A stretch of DNA of 64,000 nt from Hyphodiscus hymeniophilus (lineage: Eukaryota > Ascomycota > Leotiomycetes > Helotiales > Hyphodiscaceae), in the NCBI GenBank assembly GCA_016508695.1, contig VNKQ01000004.1:1798001-1862000 (forward strand), read 5' to 3'. This document shows, piece by piece, positions 35,776-47,903 of the stretch; the first letter of the stretch is position 1, and each line of letters begins with the position of its first letter. The notes beneath the pieces were generated by a model that had not been told where the DNA came from, made no database searches, and was given only the letters and a program-made list of their open reading frames with translations. The position numbers were made by a program, and so were the translations under genes.

Positions 35776-37806
35776 AGTGACTCGTGGGTGTGATCTGGCC
35801 GGAACCAAAACTCTCACAGCTTTGAAATTCATCCAAGAAATTCAGCAACTCGTCAAAGCTTTCAAAATTCGGCATTGTCTCCGCGCCGTTATCGCCGATT
35901 GCTTCGGTTCTGGCTACGTTGCGTATCATGTTACTCGATTGCAGAAATGTCCTATTCCATAGATGTTGGACGTGAAGGCGGGTTTGGTGGTGCCTCAACG
36001 CTGGTGGATCGGCAGCAGTCATGACAACCATACGCACATTGTCAAACATTCGTTGGGATTTAAGATTTTGCGGAAAAGGATAACCGCTACCAAGAGTAAC
36101 AACCCCGGAAGATAATGGCTGACTCTCTTCTCTCCGGTTAAGCACATTTTCGTCAAACTCCAAAGCATTCGCAGGATCTGAGGCTTGATAAAGTCGAGAC
36201 AGTAGGCTAATTGTCTCCTGCCATGATGATGCAATTGGCCATACCTCAGACCAAGACTTTAGAATCTTAGAAAGGAGATTAATTTTCTGCTCAGCCGATG
36301 CGTGGTGTTGTAACGGAAGATTGGGATTCAGGCCATTTTCAGTGTTAGGAGCTTTCTTCTCAAGGTGGAGCTTCCAGAGATGACAACACGCTGCACTCTC
36401 CAGAGCCACACCGGCAAAAGGCGACCGTAGCATCTCCCGGTCGGTTTCATCTCCACTGTACAGCGAAGATGCCATTCTCGTAATTTCATCAGCATTCGCA
36501 AGGCATGTTCTCACCACACTCCTCGTACTCGATGGCTCGGGTGACGCTGCCTCACCAAAAGCCGGATCGCCCTCGAATTCCGGGAGGTATTCCTGGTGTG
36601 CCAGACACAAGGCGTGACTGAGGACAAAGTGTAAGGAAACGAAGACGCTGCCTTGTCCAAGCATTCGGTGTGCTCGATAGTTGCTTAACGACCACAACAT
36701 GCGCGCTGGCAGACTCTCCTTCATGGAAATGAGAGCTGCTTCGCCGTTGTAGAACGCCCCTTTTGTGTCAGTAGGAGCTTGAGATGCAGGCCCCTTCACC
36801 CCAGTTGCAAATATGTCAGTCATTTTGCCCCATTGTTCTACAGCCTTGATGAAATATGGCAGAACCTCAGAGGTACTTGAATCTGGCCCGGTCTCCAGAA
36901 ATGAACTGGGTGCAGCCGATGGCTCGCCGAAAATGAACGAAACTTCTGCACAAGGCAGTTGTACACAAAGCTTGTCGGACCGCAGCGTTTGAGGACGTGC
37001 GCATACGAAAGATACAAGCCTGTCCATGATGAAACACGTCCAGAGTGTGCGCCTTCTGATTTCTTGTTCCCGTACAGAGTGCCTTTGGTGATACTCTCGG
37101 CCTAGTCTTAGGGCTTGGCTCATTCGGATTGCAATGCCCGTATACATCCACGCTTTATATCCAGTGCGACATAGCAACTCTCGGAAGCCGAGGAGAAGGT
37201 TTGCTTGAGTCGATGCGACTAAATAGTATTAGATCCTGGGCTACGATATTGGAGAGGACCTACCGGATGGTTCATCGGAAGTATCTCTAGAAAAGCGTTG
37301 TGCACCATTCGCAAGCCTCTGTGAAAGCTTGGAAGCAGTCTCTCCGTTAAAAATTGTCATAACGTCGGACTCTGACACGTATAAAGCACTCAAGCAATAG
37401 ATGGACATTAGCAAGAACTCCGACTGTTGACGGATCTCCGTCCCTTCGAACGATAGCCGGGGAGTACTCTGACGCATGATATCCAAGTGAGGCACAGTGA
37501 AGAAAATCTCAAGCAAAACACGGCGCTGCTCGGGATTGACGGCAGATGCAACCCCTTCAGATCTTGGCGTCTCGTCGTATATATCATCCTGACTATATTG
37601 ACACTTGTCCTGCAGTCTCAGGCAATTCTGGCAGCAAGGCTTCGTACCACTGCACTTGACCTTCCGTCGCCGACTATAGATTCAATCAGCCCACATTCAA
37701 CTACTTCGGCGATTTTCAAGGCAGTCTACCAAGGCAAGCATGCATGGGAGATTCGGCGTTGATCCTGTTCGTCGCGCTTTCGCTTCCGTGCCTCAGGTGC
37801 CGACAT
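35738..37806 (-). CDS. Zn(II)2Cys6 transcription factor with Fungal_trans domain
   Basis: Exons 37806-37730, 37673-37264, 37218-35738; 1,968 nt, 655 residues. The basic start MSAPEARKRKRDEQDQRR leads to HACLPC|RRRKVKCSGTKPCC, with intron 1 placed inside the second Cys codon; QNCLRLQDKCQY completes the six-Cys cluster. The dimerisation or linker region is followed by ANLLLGFRELLCRTGYKAW, MYTGIAIRMSQALRLGREYH and RRRTLWTCFIMDRLVSFVCARP, the core of PF04082-type regulatory domains. The C-terminus FESFDELLNFLDEF is acidic and aromatic. The stop lies inside the last exon of the convergent D-amino-acid oxidase (38 bp coding overlap). It is the second regulator in the 27-42 kb gene group; it may control the oxidase or neighbours, which is inference. 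Confidence 0.93.
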
Positions 37807-38211
37807 GGCTGTCTAAGGGACCACTAAGTCAACTGTCCCAATTTAGAAACTGGCAGGTCGAAACCATCGACTGGGATGTTCTGAAACGTGTTGTGATAAT
37901 CTTTGTTAAGTTGTCAACCTGAGATGTGACTGTGAACACGGCAAAAAGCCTTCGCTTGCCGTTCCTGTCACATGATTACCCCTCCTTCTGGTCCGCTGAT
38001 GCCGAAGGCATTGGACGGAATCGACCGTGGAGAGCAGATCCCGAGTGAATTGACATTTCAAGGAACTCGACAGCTCTCTTATCATTTTTGAAGACTGACA
38101 AGGCTTACCTTATAGACTTCAAATGTCGGCTGGATCGTAAGTGCTCAATATCGTCGTGCATAAATCAACGCCTAATATTGCTTCGCTATGAATTTATGAT
38201 CTCAAGTGTGC
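37807..38211. other. Intergenic stretch between regulator start and methyltransferase stop
   Basis: 405 bp carrying the promoter of the regulator and the 3' flank of the methyltransferase. Nothing else seen. Confidence 0.45.
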
Positions 38212-40347
38212 TCATGAAGAATTATGTGCGATCTCCGAATCCATGGGCTGCTTTGGTCTCCTTCCATAGACAACATGTCTGCGAAAGATCAGCAAAAGTT
38301 TCTAGAGCGGCCAAATGTCCTAAACTCACATCGGCATATAAGCGTGCACTCCACGATTCTTGATGTCTTTCCTCACATCGACCAATAACCGCTCCACCTC
38401 TGCCCGCTCCCATCCCAATCCTCTGGTAAATACCGAGAGGCTTCCACCAAGAGCATCAAGAAGATCTGCCTGCCACCACATACCTAACTCCTTCTGCTTC
38501 TTTCCTTTTGGCCATGGAGAGGTAGGCACTTGAAAGATCTTCTCCTTCACATCCTCGAAACCGAGCTCCTCCATCCAACGCTTGTAGTGCACGCCATTCG
38601 TCCATTCGCGACCCATTACCTTTCCGGCTTCGACGCACGCTTTTCCAAAAATATCGAGGGCAGTTCCTTCGAGTGTGTCATCTTGACAGTGCATAGGGAA
38701 CACCGAGTCGACCATTTCTAAGTATCCGCCAGGTTTCAATGCCTCGTATGCTTTGGCGATGATATCTCTTGGGTCTCTAAAACACGTCATCATGCCTCGC
38801 ATGTGCACGAAGTCAAACGGGTTGGTGAACATCCAGTCGTCTTCAGCATCGTCGACCTCGAATTGACAATTAGGAGGAACGCTGAATACAGTTATACAAA
38901 GCTCTAAAAATGAGGGAAGGGCATTATATAATTCAGGTTGGATCGGGCTTAGATCTGTTCCGATTACACTTGCGGATGGATATTTCGTAGCTGGAATATC
39001 TGTCAGTCAATTGATTGCTCCAAGACCGATGGTGTTACCAAATTCGATCGCCCATATGCCCGTTCCCGTTCCAATATCAAGCACACTCTGTACATCAGGT
39101 TTGATGGGTGCAAGCAGTAGCCTGCCGTCGAGCATAATCTTCACCATCTGATGTTGTAAATCCAGACGATCTTGTTCAATCTGATGTTCGGTTAGCAATC
39201 ATAGAAAACATTATATTTTCTGGAATGTCTCTTCCAGAACCTCATCATTTGGTAGTATGTATTCTTCGTAACACAAACAATCAGTATGAGGTGGCAATTT
39301 AGAAGTTGTGGGGAGCAGTACTTCCTTCCTTGTATCTATGGATCGAAGAGTCAGCTCAATATTGCCAGGTGTTTTCAGGAGCGCAATGGTAGGGCACAAT
39401 TAATGTTTTTGAGTAAAATCTGGAGTGAAGGAAATGGATTTCGAAAGGATATAGCAGTGATGAGAAACGGGTGCAGAACCTACCGATGATAAGTTCTTCC
39501 ATTTTCCTCCACGAATTCATAGAGGCTACTCCGCACAGAACCCGTGGATTGTCTGATGGAAAGCATAAAAGTCAGTGGAGTTGTCTATACCTTACAGATT
39601 GTACGACTTACTGCCTGGTTTCTGATATGGCTGAATCAGCATCACTAAATCCGCCGTCGAACTACCCAATATCAGCTTTTTCCTGTCCATAGTTGATTGC
39701 CATCACAAGTTGAAAACACTTACGTCTGCGTCGACCTCCAGGGTCGCATTGCTGATAGATGATGTGGTGGCAATGCTTGCAGTTTCCGAGCTTGGATTAG
39801 GGAGTAGGGGCGGTGGCATAGAGCCTGCGCTCACATGTTGCTCTTCAAGTTCGCCATGAGGACTTGCGCCTGTGGGGATTTGATACAGCTCAGAACTTTC
39901 CACACTATGACCTGCCATTCCCGTCGAAGACGTATCCTCATTTCCACCTTGGTCTTCAGCTCTCGCTTCTTCCGTGATCGTCGTCTTGAGACTTGCTGAA
40001 TGACTCTCACTTGGGGAAAGTGTGTTACTAGGACTTTCTGTTGGTTGTTCTACACTTTCCCCCATGTCTTCATTCGTGATGTGAACTTCAGTTACTCCAC
40101 TGAGGCCAATTCTGGGATCCCTTGCACCGGCAAGTACAGCCTCGGAGTTGTTTTCCTTTGCTGTTAATTCAACTCCCTCGATCGAAGTGGAATTTAAGTC
40201 ATGGTCGCCATTCACTACCTCCAATGCATCCGGTCCTTGAGGCTGGTCACACCCCTCGGCATGTCTCGTGTCGATTGCTCCAGTCTCACCATTACGACCC
40301 GGCTCTGCATCCATGGTATCATTGGTATTGCTCTCGTTGTTCGACAT
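38212..40347 (-). CDS. LaeA-like SAM-dependent methyltransferase with long acidic N-terminus
   Basis: Eight exons: 40347-39724, 39661-39612, 39552-39484, 39335-39322 (14 nt), 39263-39241 (23 nt), 39180-39039, 38999-38330, 38278-38212; 1,659 nt, 552 residues, frame intact. Residues 1-208 are acidic, Ser/Thr-rich and disordered. Then come FSDADSAIS, LYEFVEENGRTYHRYKEG and KYILPNDEIEQDRLDLQHQM, the entry region of LaeA-like proteins. Motif I is VLDIGTGTGIWAIEFDI, then SVIGTDLSPIQP, EVDDAEDDW, DFVHMRG, LKPGGYLEMVD, and IHVVYGRRPK at the end. The family methylates small molecules or acts as a LaeA-type regulator of secondary metabolism. The two microexons encode the conserved RYKEGKYILPNDE join, which supports them. 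Substrate unknown. Confidence 0.9.
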
Positions 40348-40895
40348 GGTGATCTGCAAGTATGGGCAAGAATGTTTGGGAAAGACAGATCACGGCGGAA
40401 GAAAGTGAATCTGTCGTCACGTCGCCGATAAAAACTCCAAGATTCCTAGATAACATGTTGAATCACATTTTAAACTCACCATCGAGAAAAAGCCCTCCCC
40501 CCCATTACGATTCACATCTCCGGAGATGATGTACCTGAGCAACCATGAGTTACACACGAAAATGCAATGTAATGTGCGCCAGCAAAAATAAACCATGATA
40601 AGGCTTTGTTCTGCGCCTTGCTGCATGAGGTCCCCTGTATATTGGACACTGTTACCTCCATCTTGGAGCGAACATTTCACTTGCTGTGGTCACACTCTTG
40701 GTCTAAAAGATCGCATAGCGGGGTATTTCATGCACAATGGCGAAGAATGGTGGTGATGTAAAAAGGAGTTATGAACTTAGAATGGTGTCCAGAATTTCGG
40801 AATTCATCTCATTCGTGCCTCTTGTAACACAAACTCCGCGGAAACTGGGCGCCCCCGTTGAGAACCCAGGTTTCCTGGGATTTAACAAACAAAAT
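40348..40895. other. Promoter region of the methyltransferase / 3' flank of the monooxygenase
   Basis: 548 bp between two minus-strand genes. The plus-strand open frame from 40737 is antisense to the monooxygenase and has no domain. Nothing else seen. Confidence 0.45.
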
Positions 40896-42473
40896 CTAGA
40901 AACTCCTATTTCCATAATAAGCCTCGATCCTTCGGCCTACAAACTCTTGCCATGTCTCTTGTATATCGTTCTGATATATCCAGGAGAGCGATTCTCCCCC
41001 GAACCCTTTTATTTTCACATCCAGGCTTTCCTCGAAGCTCCGATCTGGATTACTGGCCTTTGCAACCTGGATATTCTTCACTTGATTGTCAAGATGCTCA
41101 TACCTATATGGCAAGCAACATTAGCGAGCAATCCAAAAACTTTCAGAGGTTCAATATGTTACGGACATCCTTTGGTAGTACGGAGATCGAATCTCGTCGA
41201 AGGCTTCAAGTGCAGAGGCCAAGGGATTCGGAGACGAGCGAAAGTGGTCTATAGCTTGAGCGAGAATCCAGCCATCTTGCATAGCAAAAGCTGCGCCTGA
41301 ACCGAATGCCCCTTGCTTTTATTTTAGCCCCATATCATTTTCGAATCAGGCAGTCAATACGAGGTCTTACCAGTGAGTGGATGGCTTGCGTCGCCGATCA
41401 GAACGACCTTATCCCATGCAGTGACTTTTTTAAGTCTTGGGCCCGAGAAGGAAGAGAACTCTTTCCATAACCCTTCCGGAACTCGAGAGAGCGCGTCGCG
41501 TACCCTTGGATCATATTCCGTAAAATGCGATTCAACTCTCTCGTTCGTTGCTGGTATGCCCCAGCTAAATCTCTTCTCCTTCACTGATGCAGCAGGGACC
41601 ACGTTATGAACTGCAATTTCAAACATTTGCTGGTCTTCGGGGGTTTCTGAAGGATCATCCACTAAACAATTGTAGAAATGCCCAGCTGGACCATGCCACC
41701 AGGCTGTTGAGGAAGTCATCTCGGGAATGTCGATAATGAGTGACTTTGGAATGATAACTCGCCAAATTGTCCTTCCTGGTGGACGAGTTAAGAATCACTT
41801 GGACGTCAGTAGAGATTGAACACTTACCTGTGAATTGAATAGCATGCTCTGGGAAGACGTGTTGTCGAACCGCCTGAGGGGGGCAATTAGCAGTGGAGAC
41901 AGCAAATGGACAGTAGCGAAACCGACTGATCGTATTCCGTCTCCTCCAATGACAAGATCCGCAATGACCTCTTCTCCATCCTCAAAAACAAGGTGAACTC
42001 CCCCTTCATCGAGATTGTCTAGAGAGACAAGCCTTTTCCGCAACTTTATGACTCCTTCGGGCACCTGTTTAATAAGTGCTGCTTGCAGGCGAGTTCTCCT
42101 CACTCGTTGTCCACGATATTTGGGCACAACAGCAGTGGATTTTTGTTCTTTCAGAGCCACGCCGTTAAGCCCATTGCTATCACCTTATTATTAGATCGGG
42201 GTCATTGTTAAGGTGGGAATGGTTGAGCAGACCGATGAATGATGGTCTCTTGCACGTGACCATTTACTTGATCGGCAGCCCCGAGCAGTTCCAAAACTTT
42301 CCAGCAATTGTACCCGATCTGGATACCAGCTCCGATCTCTCGCAGCTCCCTTGCCTGCTCGTATATCGTCACGTCGACGTTTGGGAGCTTCGAGAGCGAG
42401 ATAGCAGCACTCAGTCCTCCCGGCCCCCGCCAACGATGGCGACGCGAAGTGTGGGGGAAGTTGCGCCAGGCAT
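40896..42473 (-). CDS. FAD-dependent aromatic hydroxylase-type monooxygenase; one-base frameshift
   Basis: Six exons: 42473-42233, 42176-41927, 41873-41828, 41775-41371, 41311-41167, 41103-40896; about 431 residues once the frame break is allowed for, typical of salicylate-hydroxylase-like enzymes. The start MPGATSPTLRVAIVGGG should continue PGGLSAAISLSKLP, but the five-C run at 42424-42428 (five G on the coding strand) puts the two halves in different frames; one extra G joins them. Further motifs: VTIYEQARELREIGAGIQIG, VRRTRLQAALIKQ, ADLVIGGDGIRSAVR (DG motif), KVVLIGDASHPLTGAFGSGAA (GD motif), MQDGWILAQAI. The enzyme would use NAD(P)H and O2 to hydroxylate an aromatic or related ring. The donor of intron 5 (GTCCGT) is weak. 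Either a sequencing error or a decayed gene. Confidence 0.86.
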
Positions 42474-44782
42474 GACTACTGCAGAGTATAGTTCTAAAGT
42501 AATAGTCAGAATAAATGTTCAAATTAAGATGATACTTCAAACGTTATTGTAGAAATCATCCGGATTTACTTATTACTGAGATGATTTGAGAGACATTACA
42601 AACCTCGTGTGAGCGTAATCCCACCGGTCGATGGCGTGATAGCTCTGAGCTCTGCATCTTGCAACCTTTGATAAGGAAGGCTTTCTTTGAAAAATGGGAG
42701 ACAGAAAAATACTTCCTATTGGATAAGACATTTTTACAATTTTTCAGATCTGATATTGGCCTTCTCATGTTGCCGTCGATAGATTCGGCAAAGATAGATA
42801 TAATTTCTTTACCGAATTTGAGTCGAAGAGCACTCAACTGGTAACCGTTTCCGAGTAATCAGGAAAATGACGTTCATAGACAACCCTGAACTAAGATTAT
42901 ATCTGCTTGTATTACGCTCGCAATGTTCGCAGTGTCGCCAACCTGAGTCTTGCCTAGAATTCTCTACAGCGAAACCACTAGCAAAAGCTCCCCGAACCAT
43001 GATCGTCTCCAGACTTTCAATTACAATTATAAATCATCTTTCTATCTCGATATCAAGACCCTGATCCCTCGTTATGGTCCCGCACTTGTTTCTTGGACAG
43101 AGCCAGCACAGGTTCTCGAGAATCAATGGAACCAAGTAACAATTAAATATCTGTCATGACCTACCTAAAGATAGTATTTCATTCCATCATCCAGCTTCAT
43201 GAATGGACACAGAAGAGCTTCACACATCCATCGCTATGAGATCTGACTTGCACATCGAGAATATGCGCCCATATTTATACGTAAGTCCACCATCCAATTC
43301 TCACATAACCTCGCTTAATTCAGGGGAGATATTTTGGGAACATTTCAGGTTTCCACCCAGCAGGCGCTAAATCAATCAGGAACCTCACTGCCTACCTACT
43401 CATGAAGGAAAAAAAAATGCTCAATCATAGTCAAGCATTCATTCATTCATTCATTCATTCATTCATTTCATCGGCTGGAAAGGTACAGTTTAAAATGTGA
43501 ATCTTTCGGAGCACTTCTATTCGCCTGCCGGCTCCAGGACGCTGGTTCAACAAATCTATCTAGTTGAGGGGCAGGCTGGCAGCTGCAGTGCGGATGTCGA
43601 CACTGCAAGCAAATCGGCAGACTCGTACGGTCGTACCCTGGACCAAGTCACCCGAGGCCGGCTCCAGGGAAGATCAATGCGTGACGCCTTATGGAATGAC
43701 GGTTCGAGTGAAGCCCTCAGTGGGAAGGAAGATTGAGAGATCTCATACTGGCTCGAGAAAGGATGCCATTGATCCAAAAGAGAATACTTCCCAATGTGCG
43801 GAGCTGCGTGCACCCCTTTGAGAAAGAAAGCAGTTTTGTCTAATACGACACTCCAATGTTGTGAGTCTAGTCTAATGGATGGTTCGTTGGGCGTACGTTC
43901 GAAATAGAGTTGTCGAGGATTAATGTCGTTTCTGAGGTGAGACTTGCACAGATGATTCTCGTGTATATTCGAATTCAGGTGAATCTTATATTCAAGTGAA
44001 TCCTATATGCTTATCTATCCATTCACATTCCAGAAAATCGAATTCCCTGTCAAGTCATCCATCAGCCTCTATTTCCGGATTCCATTCAATCCACTCCGCA
44101 ACAAGTCTCCTCGCTTGTTAGGCAACGACAAGTTGAGGTTAATGAGCGTGATTGTCTAAGATGTACAGTACAATGCCAGACTGAGTACAAGAAGAGCCTG
44201 GTATTGTCGCTCCTTCCTTGACCCCCGCCGTTGCTCCTCATCCGTCGCTTCTGAAGCTTTGTTGGTTTAAAAAACATTTGACACTCCTCTTATCTTCACG
44301 TCATCGGGGGATGGGAGAGGAGGGATTAACATACCCTCATCTACCTTCTCTCGTGCATGCAGTCCCCGAAACAATTGAGCCATTGAAGGTTACTCGACCG
44401 GAGTCAACGGGACAGTACGATCACGTTGATGACATCGTCACAGCGAGATGAATGGGGCACGGGGTTGCGAGAAGGTATCTACCATTCGACTCCTCACTTG
44501 GCAATATCTGCTCAGTAGTACCGACTCCAAATCTGATTTAGACGCCCAACTCTCAGCAGTTGCTCATAAAACAGCATCTTGCTCTTTCAACATACAGAGA
44601 TCCAAGCCCCTCGCTGACTAGCTGACATTAAAGAAATGGTGTATAGTGTTCGTTCCGTCGTTCCAATGTACAAATCGCCTCCCAAAAGCACCTCCTTATC
44701 TTCCCCTTCTCCAACACCCAAATCTCCCTAACCTTGGACCTCCATAGCCTGTGACTTGAGCCCAGATAACTTGCTATACTCA
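42474..44782. other. Gene-poor 2.3-kb stretch
   Basis: Only the promoter of the monooxygenase and the 3' flank of the Kch1-like gene are expected here. Open frames at 43497-43821 run on both strands and lack any domain. An (ATTC)n repeat is at 43437-43467. Confidence 0.45.
43437..43467. repeat. (ATTC)n microsatellite
   Basis: Seven uninterrupted ATTC units plus a partial one. Confidence 0.9.
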
Positions 44783-46844
44783 CTAACGTCTATACGAATT
44801 CTGACCCTGCCCAAAATCTTGACTACCCGGTGCATACATGCCAGCATTCTGATATGGCGCTGGACTCGCTAATCTCGCCGGGGCTTCACCATTTCCAGCA
44901 CGAGACCCATTTGGCGTACCTCTTCCACTCTGCGCCGTACCCGGCCGTTGAGGCATCGGCAGCGGTGCATTGCCGAAATAATCACTACCAGCAGGAGGGC
45001 CTCGAGATCCTGGATCCGTCATATTCCTGTACTGCGGACCATATCCCGGGTTGGAAGTAGGGGCCGCTGATGCAGAGCGGAGGTTGGAAGGACCGCTAAG
45101 CGGATTGTATGGTTGATAACCACCTGATGTTGGGGAAGCAGGACCGCGGTTTGAGAGAGCGGGCGAGTTACGTCCATATTCTGGAGCGGGAGCTGGAGCT
45201 GGTGATTGTCGGCCGGCAGGGTAGTTTTGATCCGAGGGAGTTCGGCGATCCATGCTTGGTGCTCCAGTAGGCGTGTTCGATCGAAGGTCTCCTAATGCAC
45301 GGGGCATAGGACGAGCGTAAGGATCTGTAGCTGATTGAGGACTTTGATTGTCTGCGTAGGAAACTGGACTTTGTGTGTAGCCTCTGTCGCCCATTGCGGA
45401 AGGCATTCTTGGTGGCCCCGGTGTACCACGGTTCCATTGGCTGTTATTGGAGCTGGCTGTCACTGTTCTTTGTGGTGCGCTGGGAAAGCCATTGGTGTCC
45501 AGTGGTGGAAGTGATGGTGCTGGAGAGGCGGAACGTCCATAGCCCATGTCGGATGCGTTGCTCATGAGTGGCGCATTGGATGCGAAGCTCGTATTCGTCA
45601 TTGCTGAGCTACCTGTGGCACTTCGTGATGGGAAAGGTCGCTTTTGATCCAATTGATCCAGCTCGAAAGCGGGCAGTTGTGGCTGACCACTTGGTGTTCC
45701 AGGTCTAGAAGAGTATAGAGGAAGCGTCGCCGTTGTATCGTTCCGATTCATCATTGGCATGCTCGGCAGGCTGTCGTCTGTCTTCTGATCAAACAATGTG
45801 GGCAATGTAGCTTGACGACTAAATTGAGGCTTTTCGCCTTTCTTAGCTGCTTTGGCATCTGCTTTGATTCGCTTCCTCTCTTCCTCCTCCAACGCCTTGT
45901 TGACCTTGACAGAGACGATCTTTGATAATCGACCATTGATTTTGCGTTCACAATACCCAGATAATCCTCCATCGGCGTTGGGAATGTAGTGCCAAAGGAA
46001 CAGAAGGTATAGAATCATGGCGATGATCAGAGACAGAGCAGCAAAGATCCAAATGACTAAGGTGAAGACCATGCCACTGAGGATGACAGCTTGCTGATGT
46101 TCTTCACCTGCGAGGATGCCGATGTTCTTGAAGAACGTGAGGATGCTAGATCCGACATCGCTGGCATGGGTAGGATCGAGCTTTGCCTTGAAGACGGAGT
46201 ACAGAGTGAGTGCATTGACGACTTGTCGGGGACCTTGGCAGAAGATGATTCGAATCCAAGCTATGATCATTAGCACAAACATTGGGAGGCTGTGATTAGG
46301 CTTACCTTGGAAAGAGAAATATGTGAACAGAGCAACATATTCGACACCCTTCTTACTCTTCGTCAGTTCGGCAAATACCAAGAAGCGTCTCCATCCTCGA
46401 CCCTGTTGTCCTGCCCTCACACACTGCAAGCGGACAGCCAAAGAATCCAGATAACTCTCTGCCACTGCACCTCGTCTCATCACTCGTATAGCACGAATGT
46501 ACTCGAATGCTAGATTGACCCATGATGCGATGATACAGGCCGAGAAGATCCATTTCGAGATATTGAGAGGGATGTATGGTTTGATCTCTCCAGACCATCT
46601 ATTGAACGCGAGGAGATTGACGGCGGTGAATGTATCGACGGCGTAGACGGCGATGGAGATGATGAGGGATACCCAGAGATATCCGTATGCGAAGGGAGTA
46701 AAGCAGGAGGTGGATTTGAAATCGTTCAGACTCTGTATGATCAATTAGCAAGGGCGGGCCACACAGGTTGGTGACCCTTACAATGAAATCCCATTTCTGT
46801 TCCGGACGGATATCCGCCTCTTTGACTCTGCCAGAACAGCCCAT
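44783..46844 (-). CDS. KCH1: Kch1-type fungal potassium influx protein with long proline-rich tail
   Basis: Three exons, 46844-46782, 46732-46306, 46260-44783, giving 655 residues. Start MGCSGRVKEADIRPEQKWDF, then ISLNDFKSTSCFTPFAYGYL, YAVDTFTAVNLLAFNRWSG, IRAIRVMRRGAVAESYLDSL, FLVFAELTKSKKGVEYVALF and, across a 45-nt intron, FSFQAWIRIIFCQGPRQVVN. This order is that of Kch1/Prm6-like proteins, which mediate low-affinity K+ uptake at the plasma membrane and support the calcium response to pheromone or ER stress. About six TM segments fall in the first 290 residues. The next segment is charged and helical (EEEERKRIKADAKAAKKGEK). The last 300 residues are Ser/Pro/Gly-rich and disordered, likely cytosolic and phosphorylated. 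The MGC start could be lipid-modified. Confidence 0.88.
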
Positions 46845-47448
46845 GGTGAAGAATCGACTGATTGAATGGGTGGATGTGTCGTGGACCTGCCAGTCGAGCA
46901 CTTGGGTGTGTATGTACACGGGGCGAGGGTATGGCGCCGATGAGGACCCTGTGGTTCTGGTGGTTGGGATGTTGGAATGTAGGTGTGGGTACGGGGGTAC
47001 TTGGGATGGTCGGAATCAATCCTTCAACAAATCAATCGGACATACACACTCGTCGTTCGCCTGCGAAGTATCGACTGTGCGGGTAATTGTTTGTGCCTTC
47101 GACAAGAGAGTGTTCGAAGAAGAAGGAGACAGAAAGAAGGAAAACCGAGTCGGGCTGTTGTGGATGGTTCGTGAATAGCAACACTTGCTGTGCGCTTAGT
47201 ATTGTGACCCTCGTGGCATTGTCCGCGGACACAATACAACAATGCTGTCTATTCCTGGCCTGCACGATAATGCTGCGTGTAACCCGAGTCAATCGCTGTA
47301 GCTGGTGCGCAGCAGTTGTTGGGTACTTGGCTGCTTTTCAGCGCGCGGTTTGATCGCTGCAGATGGGGTCGTCGCAGGTGGTCGGATGGGGGTTGGTCGT
47401 GCTTGGTACGAACGAGTAGGAGTCGGTCGGATGCGAGTGCAGCGCGTG

Positions 47449-47497
47449 GAGAGAGAGAGCGAGAGAGAGCGAGAGAGAGCGAGAGAGAGAGAGAGAG
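47449..47497. repeat. (GA)n / (GAGAGAGAGC)n microsatellite
   Basis: About 50 bp of GA units punctuated by C every ten bases, then pure GA. On the KCH1 strand it reads as a CT-rich tract about 600 bp upstream of the start codon, possibly promoter or 5' UTR. Confidence 0.9.
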
Positions 47498-47866
47498 TGG
47501 AATGGATTTGTTGATCTTAATGAGCGACGATGATTACGGACGGTAATATGTCTCTGTGTACAATGAGGGATTGAGTGAAGTGAGTGAATGGTTGAATTGC
47601 AATGCGCACGGAGGTAGAGTAGATGGCTTCGAGCCTTAAAGCCTTCGAGGGGGGCCTCCCCTGGATCTCAAACGGGCGTCTCAGCAATTAGCAGGATACC
47701 CAGCCTCACTCTGATTGGTGTGTGTCTCTACTGTACCTGATCTAGTCCTAATACATCTTAGCCCAAGATAGTCTTCCTGCTTGCTAATTCTGGCCAATCG
47801 ACGCGCTCAATCTAAAACCACATCCCTTGTCGTACTGCGAGTAAGGTAAGCGGATGGATGGGCAGA

Positions 47867-47903
47867 GTGGATGGAGCGTGGATGGAGCGTGGATGGAGCG
47901 TGG
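47867..47903. repeat. 11-bp tandem repeat, three and a third copies
   Basis: GTGGATGGAGC is repeated three times without change, followed by GTGG. It lies in the upstream region of the F-box gene. Confidence 0.9.

Noticed and set aside
40737..41300. 187-residue plus-strand frame starting MAKNGGDVK
   Set aside because: Shadow of the last exons of the FAD monooxygenase on the minus strand.
27236..42473. Reading the gene group as a classical secondary-metabolite cluster
   Set aside because: No backbone synthase is present in the window, so I call it only a candidate tailoring or catabolic cluster.
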